Of a stretch of 64,000 nt of DNA, positions 43,545-52,679 are shown in pieces. This stretch comes from Sphingomonas sp. AOB5 (GTDB lineage: Bacteria; Pseudomonadota; Alphaproteobacteria; Sphingomonadales; Sphingomonadaceae), in the NCBI RefSeq assembly GCF_029433115.1, contig NZ_JARNTV010000013.1:23472-87471 (forward strand), given 5' to 3'. Made by a program: the position numbers and the translations under genes. The notes beneath the pieces were generated by a model. The model searched no databases and was not told where the DNA came from. It saw nothing but the letters and a program-made list of their open reading frames with translations. Every line of letters begins with the position of its first letter. Within the stretch, counting starts at the first letter, position 1.

Positions 43545-45125
43545 ATGCTCGACGCCAATCTGACTCAGCAGCTCAAGGCCTATCTGGTCAACATCCGCGA
43601 GCCCATCGAACTGGTCGCGTCGCTGGGCGACGATGCCAAGTCGCGCGAGCTGGGCACGCTGCTGGACGAGATTGCCGCGCTGTCTGACAAGGTGTCGATC
43701 GTGACCGGCGAGGACAAGCGCAAGCCAAGCTTCATGATCCGCCGCGTGAGCACCGATATCGGCGTGCGCTTCGCCGGCATTCCGCTCGGCCATGAATTCA
43801 CCTCGCTCGTGCTGGCGCTGCTCCAGGTCGGCGGTCACCCCTCACGCGAGGCGCAGGAGCTGCTCGAGCAGGTCCGCAACCTCGACGGTGACTTCGCGTT
43901 CGAAACCTATTTCTCGCTGTCGTGCCAAAACTGCCCGGACGTGGTGCAGGCGCTGAACCTGATGGCGGTGCTCAACCCGCGGATCAGCCACACCGCGATC
44001 GACGGCGGCCTGTTCAAGGACGAAGTCGATAGCCGCAAGGTGATGGCCGTCCCCACCGTCTTCCTCAACGGCGAACCGTTCGGCCAGGGCCGGATGGAGC
44101 TGGGATCGATCGTCGCGAAGCTCGACAAGGGCGCCGAAACCAAGGCTGCGGAGAAGATCGCCGCCAAGGATCCGTTCGACGTGCTGATCGTCGGCGGCGG
44201 CCCGGCCGGCGCGGCCTCGGCTATCTATGCGGCGCGCAAGGGCATCCGCGTGGGCGTCGCGGCCGAGCGGTTCGGCGGGCAGGTGCTCGACACGATGGGG
44301 ATCGAGAATTTCATCTCGGTCAGCCACACCGAGGGGCCGAAGCTGGCCGCGCAGCTCGAAGCGCACGTCAAGGAAAACGACGTCGACATCATGAACCTGC
44401 AGCGCGCCGAGAAGCTGATCCCCGCCAAGACCGAAGGCGGCCTGCACGAAGTGGTGCTGGCCAATGGCGCGTCGCTCAAGGCCAAGGCCGTGATCCTCTC
44501 TACCGGCGCACGCTGGCGCCAGATGGGCGTGCCGGGCGAGGACCAGTATCGCAACAAGGGCGTGGCCTATTGCCCGCACTGCGATGGTCCGCTGTTCAAG
44601 GGCAAGCGCGTCGCGGTGATCGGTGGCGGCAACTCCGGCGTGGAAGCCGCGATCGACCTCGCGGGCCTCGTCGCCCATGTCACGCTGATCGAATATGACG
44701 CCGACCTGCGTGCCGATGCGGTGCTTCAGCGCAAGCTGGCCACCCTGCCCAACGTCAAGGTCATCACCTCGGCACTGACCACCGAGGTCAAGGGCGATGG
44801 CGAGAAGGTGTCGGGCCTCGTCTACAAGGACCGCAACAGCGGCACCGAGCATGACGTCGAGCTGGAAGGCATCTTCGTCCAGATCGGTCTGGTGCCCAAC
44901 ACCGAATGGCTGAAGGACAGCATCGCCCTGTCGAATCGCGGCGAGATCGAGATCGACGCACGCGGCGAAACCTCACAGCCCGGCATCTTCGCCGCGGGCG
45001 ACGCCACGACCGTGCCCTACAAGCAGATCGTGATCGCGATGGGCGCGGGCTCCACCGCGGCACTGTCGGCGTTCGACTATCTGATCCGCCTGCCGAGCGA
45101 AGTGCTGGTCGAAGCGGCGGCATAG
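43545..45125 (+). CDS. ahpF: alkyl hydroperoxide reductase AhpF
   Basis: A 526-residue flavoprotein that reduces AhpC with NAD(P)H. The N-terminal double-thioredoxin domain has the CQNC redox pair C127/C130; the FAD domain has [14 protein letters not shown]; a thioredoxin-reductase-type CPHC pair lies near 345; the NAD site is [15 protein letters not shown]. The ATG follows AGGAGTTTCCCC, 25 bases past the ahpC terminator. Confidence 0.97.
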   Translation: MLDANLTQQLKAYLVNIREPIELVASLGDDAKSRELGTLLDEIAALSDKVSIVTGEDKRKPSFMIRRVSTDIGVRFAGIPLGHEFTSLVLALLQVGGHPSREAQELLEQVRNLDGDFAFETYFSLSCQNCPDVVQALNLMAVLNPRISHTAIDGGLFKDEVDSRKVMAVPTVFLNGEPFGQGRMELGSIVAKLDKGAETKAAEKIAAKDPFDVLIVGGGPAGAASAIYAARKGIRVGVAAERFGGQVLDTMGIENFISVSHTEGPKLAAQLEAHVKENDVDIMNLQRAEKLIPAKTEGGLHEVVLANGASLKAKAVILSTGARWRQMGVPGEDQYRNKGVAYCPHCDGPLFKGKRVAVIGGGNSGVEAAIDLAGLVAHVTLIEYDADLRADAVLQRKLATLPNVKVITSALTTEVKGDGEKVSGLVYKDRNSGTEHDVELEGIFVQIGLVPNTEWLKDSIALSNRGEIEIDARGETSQPGIFAAGDATTVPYKQIVIAMGAGSTAALSAFDYLIRLPSEVLVEAAA

Positions 45126-45147
45126 GCGGCGGCCGGACCAAAACACG

Positions 45148-45180
45148 ACCGTCACCCCGGCCTTGTGCCGGGGTGACGGT
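45148..45180. repeat. palindromic intergenic repeat between ahpF and oxyR
   Basis: A 14-bp perfect stem (ACCGTCACCCCGGC with GCCGGGGTGACGGT) and a CTTGT loop. There is no U tract. By memory this type of sequence recurs between genes in sphingomonads, so I call it an interspersed palindromic unit rather than a terminator, though it can act as one. Confidence 0.55.
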
Positions 45181-45241
45181 GAGGTTTGGAATAATCGCCC
45201 GAACCACTATATAGCGCCCAATCAATCGACGGGACCGATCA

Positions 45242-46144
45242 GTGGCGCAGACCTATCTCCCCACGCTCAAGCAGCTCCAATATCTCGTGGCGCTGCATGA
45301 CTCCGGCCATTTCGGCCGGGCGGCGGAGGCGTGTTTCGTTACCCAGTCGACCCTGTCTGCGGGCATTCGCGAGTTGGAGACGCTGATCGGCGTCGTGCTG
45401 GTCGAGCGTACCCGCCGCGTCGTGCGCTTCACGCCGTTGGGTGAACGGATCGTCGACAAGGCGCGGCTGGTACTGCGCGAGGCGGATGAACTGGGCGACA
45501 TGGCGCGCGCTGCCGGACGGCCGCTGTCGGGCGAGATGCGGATGAGCGTCATCCCCACTATCGCGCCCTTTCTGCTCCCGCGCATCCTGCCGCGGCTGCG
45601 CAAGGAATATCCCGATCTCAAGCTGTTCCTGCGCGAGGAAACCAGCAGTCAGGCGTGCGAAGCGCTCAGCCATGGCCGCGCCGACTGTGTGCTGCTCGCG
45701 ATGCCCTATGCCTGTGGCGACGTCGAAGTCGCGCCGCTGTTCGACGATGCGCTGTTCGTCGCCTTCCCCAAAGGCGAGCCGGACATGCCACCGCCTACGA
45801 TCCGGCCCGAGGATATCGACGCCACCCGCCTGCTGATGCTCGAGGATGGCCATTGCCTGAAGGATCATGCGCTGGCCGCGTGCAACCGCCCCGAACTGCG
45901 TGCCGAGGCGACGATGATGGGCACGTCGCTGCACACCATGGTCCAGATGGTCGACAATGGTCTTGGCGTGACGATGCTGCCGGCGATGGCGATCGATGCG
46001 GGAATCCTCGATCACACCAACGTCGCGGCGCGTCCGCTCGAAGCCGAGAACGCCTCGCGCAAGATCGCGCTTGTCTGGCGCAAGGCCAGTCCGCGGGTGG
46101 AGGATTTCCGCCTGCTGGCGGGCGTGCTGGCGGCCTCGCGCTAG
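45242..46144 (+). CDS. oxyR: peroxide-sensing LysR-type regulator OxyR
   Basis: A 300-residue LysR regulator. The HTH is at about residues 15-45 (GHFGRAAEACFVTQSTLSAG). The sensor has C205 and C214 in EDGHCLKDHALAAC, the nine-residue spacing of the OxyR redox pair. It activates ahpC-type genes on oxidation. The start is GTG. The stop shares CTAG with the convergent moaE. Confidence 0.95.
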   Translation: MAQTYLPTLKQLQYLVALHDSGHFGRAAEACFVTQSTLSAGIRELETLIGVVLVERTRRVVRFTPLGERIVDKARLVLREADELGDMARAAGRPLSGEMRMSVIPTIAPFLLPRILPRLRKEYPDLKLFLREETSSQACEALSHGRADCVLLAMPYACGDVEVAPLFDDALFVAFPKGEPDMPPPTIRPEDIDATRLLMLEDGHCLKDHALAACNRPELRAEATMMGTSLHTMVQMVDNGLGVTMLPAMAIDAGILDHTNVAARPLEAENASRKIALVWRKASPRVEDFRLLAGVLAASR

Positions 46145-46578
46145 GTCCAGCGCTGCGCGGCCGCCTCGTCGCTCGCCCGCGGCTCGATCCACGCCGCCGC
46201 TTCGCCACGCTTCTCCTGCTTCCAGAAGGGCGCATCGGTCTTCAGCCGGTCGATCAGATAGGCGCAGCTTTCCAGTGCCTCGCGGCGATGCGCGGCGGCG
46301 GTGGCGATGAACACGATATGGTCGCCCGGCACCATTGGCCCGACGCGGTGGACGATCGTCACCGACAGCAGCTTCCAGCGATCCCAGGCTTCCTCGGCCA
46401 TGCCGATCAGCGCAGCCTCGGTCATGCCGGGATAATGTTCGAGCGTCAGTTCGGTCACGCCATCGTCGCCGCGGACCGATCCGGTGAAGCTGGCGACGCC
46501 GCCAGCCCCCCTGCCCTCGGCCCCCGCGATTTCGGTCGCCAGATCGATCGGCGCAGGCTGGACCGAGACGCGGATCAT
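46141..46578 (-). CDS. moaE: molybdopterin synthase catalytic subunit MoaE
   Basis: A 145-residue MoaE. FTGSVRG near residue 31, HYPGM, GHRVGPMVPGD-like segment and K120 in FWKQE are conserved. With MoaD it inserts sulfur into precursor Z to make molybdopterin. It overlaps moaD by 4 bases. Confidence 0.95.
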   Translation of the reverse strand: MIRVSVQPAPIDLATEIAGAEGRGAGGVASFTGSVRGDDGVTELTLEHYPGMTEAALIGMAEEAWDRWKLLSVTIVHRVGPMVPGDHIVFIATAAAHRREALESCAYLIDRLKTDAPFWKQEKRGEAAAWIEPRASDEAAAQRWT

Positions 46579-46829
46579 CCGCCGGTTACCGGAGGAAAGA
46601 TCGCGACTTCCTTCGCGCCGCCCAGTTCGGCGTCGAGCGGTACGAAACGCTGGTCGATCGCCGCGCGCAGCCGCGCCGGCTCGGCAAAGGCCTCGGCATG
46701 ACCCGGGCTGCGATCCGCCAGCCAGCAGACCAGATCGGCGACGTTCACCACTGCCTCGGGCGGATCGACCTGCTCATGGCCGGTGCCGATCCGCTCGCGC
46801 ACCCAGGCGAAGTAGAGCACATCCATCAT
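46575..46829 (-). CDS. moaD: molybdopterin synthase sulfur-carrier subunit MoaD
   Basis: An 84-residue ubiquitin-like protein ending in GG (PPVTGG), the site of thiocarboxylation. The start MMDVLYF overlaps the pgsA stop by 4 bases (ATGA), and the end overlaps moaE by 4, so pgsA-moaD-moaE form a coupled unit. A much longer in-frame extension upstream lies in the REP region and pgsA and is not coding. Confidence 0.9.
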   Translation of the reverse strand: MMDVLYFAWVRERIGTGHEQVDPPEAVVNVADLVCWLADRSPGHAEAFAEPARLRAAIDQRFVPLDAELGGAKEVAIFPPVTGG

Positions 46830-47380
46830 GTATCCATGTGCTTCAGGCCGACGCGCAGATAGTCCCAGCCGGTGATCGCGGTCAGCGCCGCGGCAACCCA
46901 CAGGAACACCAGTCCCGTGCTGTGAACCCATCCCCAGCCCGGCATTGCCTGCGCAAAGATCAGGAAACCGAGCGACCCGAGCTGGAACGCCGTCTTCCAC
47001 TTTGCAAGCTGGGAGACGGGCATGGAGACCTGAAGACCACCCAGGAATTCCCGCAACCCCGAAACCGCAATCTCGCGCAGCAGGATGATCAGCGCCGCGA
47101 TGACGTGATACTCGGGAATTACCCCCTTTGCGCACAACATCAGGATCACTGCAGCGATCATGATCTTGTCCGCGATGGGATCGAGGAACACGCCCAGTTT
47201 CGACACGGTGCCCTGCGCGCGGGCGAGGTAGCCGTCGAAATAATCGGTCACGCCCATCAGCGCATAGATGGCGAAGGCGATGGCGTAGCCCACGTCCCAG
47301 AGGGGCCACCACAGGAACGCCACGAGCAGCGGCACGGTCACGATCCGCGACAATGTGAGGATATTGGGAAGGGTGAGCAT
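46826..47380 (-). CDS. pgsA: CDP-diacylglycerol--glycerol-3-phosphate 3-phosphatidyltransferase
   Basis: A 184-residue CDP-alcohol phosphotransferase. The motif DG-x2-AR-x8-G-x3-D-x3-D is present (DGYLARAQGTVSKLGVFLDP, then IADK). It commits phosphatidylglycerol synthesis in the inner membrane. Four to five membrane helices. It begins the pgsA-moaD-moaE unit. Confidence 0.95.
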   Translation of the reverse strand: MLTLPNILTLSRIVTVPLLVAFLWWPLWDVGYAIAFAIYALMGVTDYFDGYLARAQGTVSKLGVFLDPIADKIMIAAVILMLCAKGVIPEYHVIAALIILLREIAVSGLREFLGGLQVSMPVSQLAKWKTAFQLGSLGFLIFAQAMPGWGWVHSTGLVFLWVAAALTAITGWDYLRVGLKHMDT

Positions 47381-47397
47381 GGAATCGCCTTAGCACT

Positions 47398-47499
47398 CCC
47401 CTCCCGCTTGCGGGAGGGGTCGGGGGAGGGCCTGTATATCCCTCACTCGATACGTTGCCGAATGTGCCCTCCCCTAACCCCTCCCGCAAGCGGGAGGGG
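47398..47499. repeat. REP-like inverted repeat pair
   Basis: Two 22-base palindromes, CCCCTCCCGCTTGCGGGAGG (47398-47417 of 47419) and CCCCTCCCGCAAGCGGGAGG (47478-47497 of 47499), are 58 bases apart. Each can fold on itself or with the other. The pair lies between divergent pgsA and an MFS gene and has the same style as the repeat at 2481-2601. Confidence 0.65.
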
Positions 47500-47577
47500 A
47501 ATTTAACTCGTTGAAGCCCGTCACCCGCCTCGGCTATGCCGTGCCCACTTCGCCACGGCACAGGGCATATTTCCCGC

Positions 47578-48873
47578 ATGATCACTTCGGTCGGACTGCT
47601 CAAGCAGCGGCGCTTCCTGCCCTTGTTCGTCACTCAGTTCCTGGGCGCGTTCAACGACAATCTGTTCAAGAACGCGATGGTGTTCTTCGCCACCTACGAA
47701 ATCTACAAGAGCGTCGAGGCGGAGACCCAGTTCAGCGCCATCGCCACCGGCATCTTCATCCTGCCCTTCTTCCTGTTCTCGGCGCTCGCCGGCCAGCTGG
47801 CCGACAGCTACGACAAGGCCCGCATCATGCGGATCATCAAGATGGCCGAGGTGCTGATCATGCTGGTGGGTTCCGCCGGCATCCTGATGGGCAACCTGCC
47901 GCTGATGCTGGTGGCGCTGGTCGGCATGGGCGTCCATTCGACCTTTTTCGGCCCGATCAAATACGCGATCATCCCGCAGCATATGGCAGAGGACGAGGTG
48001 CTGGGCGGCACCGGTCTGGTCGAGGCGGGCACCTATATCGCCATCCTGTGCGGCACGATCGCGGGCGGCCTGCTGCATTATCAGGCGGCGGCAGCCGCGG
48101 TGATCATCGTCGCGGTGATCGGCTGGTTCTCGTCCACCCATATCCCCGCAGCACCGCCGGTGACGAAGCTGAAGATCGACTGGAATATCTTCCGCTCGTC
48201 CTACCGCCTGATCGCGGCCACGCTGCACATCAAGCGGCTGTATTTGGCGATCATCGCGATCAGCGTGTTCTGGACCATCGCGGCAGTGCTCGCGGTACTG
48301 TTCCCGCCGCTGGTGAAGAACGTGTTCCATGCCCAGAAGGACGTGGCCAGCGTGTTCCTCGGCATCTTCTCGGTCGGCATCGCGATCGGATCGGTGATCA
48401 TCAACCGGCTGCTCAAGGGCAATGTCTCGGCGCGCTATGCCCCGGTCTCGGTGCTGGCGATGGCGATCTTCGTGTTCGATTTCTACCTGAGCGCCAGCGG
48501 CTGGTCGGGCAATCCGCAGGATCTTGCCACCACGCGCGAATTCCTGGCGATGCCGGGTACGTGGCGCGTGCTGTTCGATCTGATCATGATCGCCATCACC
48601 GGCGGCATGTTCGTGGTGCCGCTCTACGCGTTCCTCACCACCACGGTCGACAAGTCCCAGACCTCGCGCACGGTGGCGGCGAACAACATCGTCAACTCGG
48701 CCTTCATGGTGTTCGGATCGGTCGGCATCCTCGGCGTGACCGAGATCGGAGTCGGCGTCTCGGACGCGATCCTGGTGGTGCTGCTGCTCTGCGTGATCTC
48801 GGCCTGGTGCGGCTGGACGCTTTATCAGGCCGAAAAGGCCCATGAGATGGACAGCAAGGTCAGCCTGGACTGA
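47578..48873 (+). CDS. MFS transporter, LplT-like (lysophospholipid carrier type)
   Basis: A 431-residue major facilitator. QFLGAFNDNLFKNAMVFF at the start and a HSTFFGPIKYAIIPQH motif match the LplT/Aas-linked group that flips lysophospholipids or acts with an acyltransferase. No acyltransferase domain is fused or next to it. The ATG at 47578 has only a weak ribosome site; a start 14 codons earlier (47536) is possible. Confidence 0.82.
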   Translation: MITSVGLLKQRRFLPLFVTQFLGAFNDNLFKNAMVFFATYEIYKSVEAETQFSAIATGIFILPFFLFSALAGQLADSYDKARIMRIIKMAEVLIMLVGSAGILMGNLPLMLVALVGMGVHSTFFGPIKYAIIPQHMAEDEVLGGTGLVEAGTYIAILCGTIAGGLLHYQAAAAAVIIVAVIGWFSSTHIPAAPPVTKLKIDWNIFRSSYRLIAATLHIKRLYLAIIAISVFWTIAAVLAVLFPPLVKNVFHAQKDVASVFLGIFSVGIAIGSVIINRLLKGNVSARYAPVSVLAMAIFVFDFYLSASGWSGNPQDLATTREFLAMPGTWRVLFDLIMIAITGGMFVVPLYAFLTTTVDKSQTSRTVAANNIVNSAFMVFGSVGILGVTEIGVGVSDAILVVLLLCVISAWCGWTLYQAEKAHEMDSKVSLD

Positions 48874-48877
48874 TTGA

Positions 48878-48904
48878 CCGGCTGTCGCCGATGGCGGCAG
48901 CCGG
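48878..48904. terminator. hairpin between convergent genes
   Basis: A 12-bp stem including one G-U pair (arms CCGGCTGTCGCC and GGCGGCAGCCGG) with a GAT loop, 4 bases past the MFS stop. No U tract, so a weak or rho-assisted stop is likely. Confidence 0.4.
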
Positions 48905-48918
48905 CAGGTCCCGAGGCC

Positions 48919-49086
48919 TTACAGCAGGAACGTCGTGAAGCAGACGAAGAAGGCGGCGAAGCTGAGGAAGAACAGCTTCACGTCGCTGTCGTCACGCCGT
49001 TTCCGCTCCAGTGCGCGGGCCTGCATGACCGTCTGGCGGATCGGGTGGCCGCGATAGGCGGCGGCGAGCAGTTGCTGGCGTTTCAT
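48919..49086 (-). CDS. small membrane protein, 55 residues
   Basis: A short gene seen directly on the minus strand. The N-terminal half is basic and helical (MKRQQLLAAAYRGHPIRQ), the C-terminal half is one hydrophobic helix (LFFLSFAAFFVCFTTFLL). The ribosome site is weak, so its reality rests on codon choice and the sensible topology (basic inside, helix last). Confidence 0.55.
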   Translation of the reverse strand: MKRQQLLAAAYRGHPIRQTVMQARALERKRRDDSDVKLFFLSFAAFFVCFTTFLL

Positions 49087-49187
49087 GCCCAGCAGTTAAC
49101 GACTCGTTTACGAATTTCGCCAGCATTGCTTGTGGTTAAGCGATGTTCACCTTTGGGACGGGACAGGCTTAACGCGCCCGTCCGGCC

Positions 49188-50201
49188 TCACTTCCCCGGT
49201 GCGGGTCCGGTCGAGCCACGCTTCTGCAGCGTATGCTCCAGCACCAGCTGGTCGCTTTTGTTCTCCCCGCCCAGCAACAGGTTCGCTGCGGCATAAGCCA
49301 GGTCGCGAACCGGCTGGTGGATCGTGGTCAGCGGCGGCCACACCGCGCGCGCCAGATCGGTATCGTCGAACCCGGCGATAGAAAGCTGCGCCGGCACCGA
49401 GATGTCACGCTCATGCGCCACCGCCAGCGCACCCGCCGCCATGTCGTCATTGCCCGCGAAGATCGCTGTCGGCGGCTTGGGCAGATCGAGCAGCGCTTGT
49501 GCCGCCTTCCGGCCAGACACGAAGCTGTAGTCGCCCTGCACCACCAGTTCAGGCACAAACGCCACACCCGCGGCGTCCAGCGCAGCGCGATAGCCCTCCA
49601 GCCGCTCGTCGGACGAGATATGGTTGGGCGGCCCCTTGATGAAGGCGATGGCGCGATGACCCAGACTGAGCAAATGCTCGGTCATCTCACGCCCCGCCGC
49701 CACGTCATCGATCGACACCGACAGGCCGGTGCCGCGGCGCACGCCCGGCGCGATGCGGACATGCGAGATATTGCGCCGCTCAAGTTCCTCGATCAGCCCC
49801 ATGGCATCGCTGACCGGGGGCGAGATGATCACCCCGTCCAGATGCGCCTCGTCGATCAGCGCGGTCACGCTCGAGGTGAGGTCGCTCGCCTGGCTGTCGC
49901 AGGGCTGGTGGAGCAGACGGAAGCCCAGCTCCACGCACCGCTCCTGCGCGCCGGTCTGCACATGATAGACATAATAGGGGCTGGGATTGTCGTAGATCAG
50001 CGCGACCTGAAACGATCGCCGCCCCGCCAGCGTGCGCGCGGCGTGGCTTGGCCGGAAGTTGAGGGTGGCGACGGCCTCCTCCACCTTGCGGCGGGTGGCT
50101 TCGCTGACATGCTTTTCGTTGTTGAGGACGCGCGAGACGGTCTTGAACGAGACCCCGGCGATCTTCGAGACTTCCTTGATCGTCGGACGGCTGGTCATCA
50201 T
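49188..50201 (-). CDS. LacI family transcriptional regulator
   Basis: A 337-residue regulator. The HTH (TIKEVSKIAGVSFKTVSRVL) and hinge helix (SHAARTLAGRRS) lie in the first 60 residues, followed by a periplasmic-binding-like sugar-sensing domain. GIRRGTG/SVSIDD residues form the effector pocket. ATGATG starts follow GGGAG. It likely represses itself and the divergent gene through the palindrome at 50252. The inducer is unknown but sugars are typical. Confidence 0.93.
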   Translation of the reverse strand: MMTSRPTIKEVSKIAGVSFKTVSRVLNNEKHVSEATRRKVEEAVATLNFRPSHAARTLAGRRSFQVALIYDNPSPYYVYHVQTGAQERCVELGFRLLHQPCDSQASDLTSSVTALIDEAHLDGVIISPPVSDAMGLIEELERRNISHVRIAPGVRRGTGLSVSIDDVAAGREMTEHLLSLGHRAIAFIKGPPNHISSDERLEGYRAALDAAGVAFVPELVVQGDYSFVSGRKAAQALLDLPKPPTAIFAGNDDMAAGALAVAHERDISVPAQLSIAGFDDTDLARAVWPPLTTIHQPVRDLAYAAANLLLGGENKSDQLVLEHTLQKRGSTGPAPGK

Positions 50202-50251
50202 CGCTCCCGGGCAGTACGCAAGCGCGCCTGCTTTGCCGGATATATGGACGC

Positions 50252-50265
50252 TGTCACCGTTGCCA
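50252..50265. promoter_or_regulatory. LacI-type operator in the divergent promoter
   Basis: TGTCACCGTTGCCA is a 14-bp palindrome with two mismatched pairs and a central CG, matching the TGnCAnCGnTGnCA pattern of LacI-family sites. It is the best dyad in the 129-base gap between the LacI gene and the oxygenase gene. Confidence 0.55.
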
Positions 50266-50330
50266 TGCAAGCCCGCGCCGTTTGCGGGTCGCCTTGCGCC
50301 AGCTTATGCTGAACCGTGGAGGGACGTGTG

Positions 50331-51326
50331 ATGGAGTGGCTGGCGGCGGCGGAACTGGACGGTGAGCCGCCCGAATCACTGGCATGGCAAGCCGAACGGC
50401 ACATCGAATCGGGCCGGATTCGCGAAGCGATCGAACTTTGCGAGCGCGGGCTTCGCGACGCGCCGAGCGCAGCGTTGCATCATGCCCGTGGGCGCGCGTT
50501 TCAGGCTTTGGGAATGCGCGAGCAGGCGCTGGGCGAATATCGCCGCGCGGTGACGCTGGGCGATTGGCCGTTGATGCCGCTGCGATCGGCGATGCGCATC
50601 CTCGCGACCGATCCGGACGGCGCGCGCCTGCTTGCCTATTGCGACGGCCTGCCACCCGCCATGCGCGATACGGCGGTGACCCGCGCTTATCGCGCCATCG
50701 CGCTCAGCAAGCTCGGGCGGCACGAGGAAGCTGCAGTGCTGGTCGATCTGGATCGCCATGTGATGCGCGTGGCGTTCGATCCGCCGGCAGCATTCGGCGG
50801 GATCGCAGCGTTCAACGAAGCTCTAGCGAAAGAGATACTCGGCGATCCACCCGCAGGCCTCGATGGTGCGGATACCGCGATCAACTATCGCCCGCGGCTC
50901 GACGGCCCCGCAATGGCAGCGCTGGTCGCCTTCACCCAGACATCGATGCAGGCCTATCTCGCCCGGCTCGACGAGATGGGGCTGGCCGGGGTCATGCCCC
51001 TGCCCGGCGATCGCGCCATCCTGCAGACCGCCACCACCGTGCTGCGCCGCGACGGCCGCAACCGCCAGCATATCCATCCGCGCGGGCTGGTCTCCAGCGT
51101 CTATCATGTGCGGGTGCCGCCGGGCCTGGACGGCAATCGCGGCGCGCTGGTTCTGGGGGTGTGCGACGAGCCGGCCGCAGGGCATCAGGCCTGCTGGGGC
51201 ACGCGCCATATCCGCCCGGTCGAGGGCTGGCTTACCCTCTTCCCCTCGCACCTGTTCCACGATGTCGTGCCATCTGGGATCGAGGCGCCACGCATCTCGG
51301 TCGCGTCGGACCTCTGCCCCCGCTGA
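50331..51326 (+). CDS. TPR-like and 2OG-Fe(II) oxygenase fusion protein
   Basis: A 331-residue protein. The first 150 residues contain helical repeats of TPR style (HIESGRIREAIELCERGLRD, HARGRAFQALGMREQALGEY). The C-terminal 120 form a double-stranded beta-helix of the 2OG-Fe(II) oxygenase type: HIHPRGLVSSVYHVRVP and LFPSHLFHDVVPSG supply the iron histidines. Hydroxylation of a protein or sugar-linked target is possible. Divergent from LacI. Confidence 0.78.
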   Translation: MEWLAAAELDGEPPESLAWQAERHIESGRIREAIELCERGLRDAPSAALHHARGRAFQALGMREQALGEYRRAVTLGDWPLMPLRSAMRILATDPDGARLLAYCDGLPPAMRDTAVTRAYRAIALSKLGRHEEAAVLVDLDRHVMRVAFDPPAAFGGIAAFNEALAKEILGDPPAGLDGADTAINYRPRLDGPAMAALVAFTQTSMQAYLARLDEMGLAGVMPLPGDRAILQTATTVLRRDGRNRQHIHPRGLVSSVYHVRVPPGLDGNRGALVLGVCDEPAAGHQACWGTRHIRPVEGWLTLFPSHLFHDVVPSGIEAPRISVASDLCPR

Positions 51327-51671
51327 TCAGTCCGCGCGCGCCGATTTCGCGGCGGTAAACGCCAGGCACACCCAGCCCGCGATCAGCAGCACGCCTCCGA
51401 TCGGCGTCACCGCGCCCAGCCAGCGCGGCAGTCCCAGCGCCATCAGGTACAAGGTGCCAGCGAAGATCAGCCCGCCGCTGACGAACATCACCGGCGACCA
51501 GCGCGCGCCCATCCGCAACGCCACCAGCGCCGCAACCGCATGCACCATCTGATACTGCGCACCGGTCTTCAGCCATTCCTGCGCGACGCCGCTCGCGCCA
51601 TGCGCGCCGAACGCCCCCGCAATCACCGCCAGCGCGCCAGACAAACAGGCCAATATCGTCACGATCCGCAT
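51327..51671 (-). CDS. DUF423 family membrane protein
   Basis: A 114-residue protein with four helices and the DUF423 pattern: GALAVIAGAFGAHG in helix 1, YQMVHAVAALVAL in helix 2. No function is known. The ATG of MRIVTILA is two bases past the stop of the previous gene. Its stop abuts the convergent oxygenase stop (TGATCA). Confidence 0.9.
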   Translation of the reverse strand: MRIVTILACLSGALAVIAGAFGAHGASGVAQEWLKTGAQYQMVHAVAALVALRMGARWSPVMFVSGGLIFAGTLYLMALGLPRWLGAVTPIGGVLLIAGWVCLAFTAAKSARAD

Positions 51672-51672
51672 G

Positions 51673-52182
51673 CTACTCACCTTCCAAGCCAGTGCTGCAC
51701 CCGGCCTCCTCGGCCACGGCATGTACCGCTGCCAAACTCACCGGATCGAGCAGCGCCAGCCGCCCGCCGAAAAAGATCTCGGTATCCCTGCCTTCTTCCT
51801 CGGGCGACGAGATCACCGCCACCAGATCGGTCCGGCCAGGGCGTACGAAGCGGATCACCATGTCCGCACCCAGCCCGTCGCGCATTTCCTTGGATGCCCG
51901 CGCGCGCTTCAGCACGGCGATCAGCCGTTCGATCTGGCTGCGGTTCAGATCGCACATCTTCGCCTCGCGCAGCGTGACGTCCTCGCCTTCGCGTTGCTTG
52001 AAAACGCCGGGTTCGCTCTCGACCGGATCTTCGTCGATGAGCTCGTCCAGTTCGATCCGCCCGGAAACCACATCCGCGGCCTTGATATAGTCGAACACCG
52101 AAGCGCGCGGCGCAGTTTGCGCGGCGACGCCCGGCGCGACCATAAGGCCCGTCAGGCAAGCCAGGATCGCCGGCCCGCGCAT
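51673..52182 (-). CDS. exported protein of unknown function
   Basis: A 169-residue protein with signal peptide (MRGPAILACLTGLMVAPGVA, cut before AQTA). The mature part contains a charged beta/alpha domain with two cysteines far apart (CDLNRSQIERL and GCSTGLEGE). The ATG overlaps the stop of the next gene upstream by 1 base. It shares its operon position with a lipoprotein and dgkA, suggesting an envelope role. Confidence 0.65.
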   Translation of the reverse strand: MRGPAILACLTGLMVAPGVAAQTAPRASVFDYIKAADVVSGRIELDELIDEDPVESEPGVFKQREGEDVTLREAKMCDLNRSQIERLIAVLKRARASKEMRDGLGADMVIRFVRPGRTDLVAVISSPEEEGRDTEIFFGGRLALLDPVSLAAVHAVAEEAGCSTGLEGE

Positions 52183-52679
52183 CACGTGCCCTCCACCCTT
52201 CTTATGCTGCCCACGCAACCGCTGCGCCGGACAATGTCCTGCACGATCGTCAGGTCAGCGGGGGCGATCCACGACACCTTGCCGTTGAACTGGATCCGTA
52301 CCGGCTCGCGCCCCGGCGCCCGCATCGGAATACCGGCACTGAACCCGCCATCGCGCGCGTTCAGCGAGATCAGCAAATCGACCCGAACCGGCCGGTCTTC
52401 GTAGGAAGACCCGACAAAGGGTCCGCTCTCACCTTCGGCAGGATCGGGCAGTGGCACGGCCCGCCGCAGCGCCGTCACCAGCGCGCCGCGATCCCGCTTG
52501 CCCGGCCTGCAAACCGGCGTCTCGACAACAGTTACCCCTGTTGCACCGGGTACCAGCGATCCGGGCTCGATCATGTTCGGTCGGATATAGCGCATCGAGA
52601 CCGATGTGACCCCATGCGTATCCCCCGGCGCCGCGCAACCCGTCAGCGCCGCGAGCATCACCAACACTGCACGCTTCAC
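52182..52679 (-). CDS. putative lipoprotein
   Basis: A 165-residue protein that starts at GTG inside the dgkA stop codon (GTGA). Signal peptide MKRAVLVMLAALTGC has a standard lipobox ending at C15. The mature part has two late cysteines (VETPVCRPGK and RRSGCVGS). No domain is recognised. It is probably translationally coupled to dgkA. Confidence 0.7.
   Translation of the reverse strand: MKRAVLVMLAALTGCAAPGDTHGVTSVSMRYIRPNMIEPGSLVPGATGVTVVETPVCRPGKRDRGALVTALRRAVPLPDPAEGESGPFVGSSYEDRPVRVDLLISLNARDGGFSAGIPMRAPGREPVRIQFNGKVSWIAPADLTIVQDIVRRSGCVGSIRRVEGT

Noticed and set aside
45148..45180. Hairpin after ahpF as a rho-independent terminator
   Set aside because: No U tract follows on either strand; it fits better as an interspersed palindrome, although it may still aid termination.
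46830..47633. Long in-frame extension of moaD
   Set aside because: It overlaps pgsA out of frame and runs through the palindromic repeats; moaD proteins are about 80 residues.
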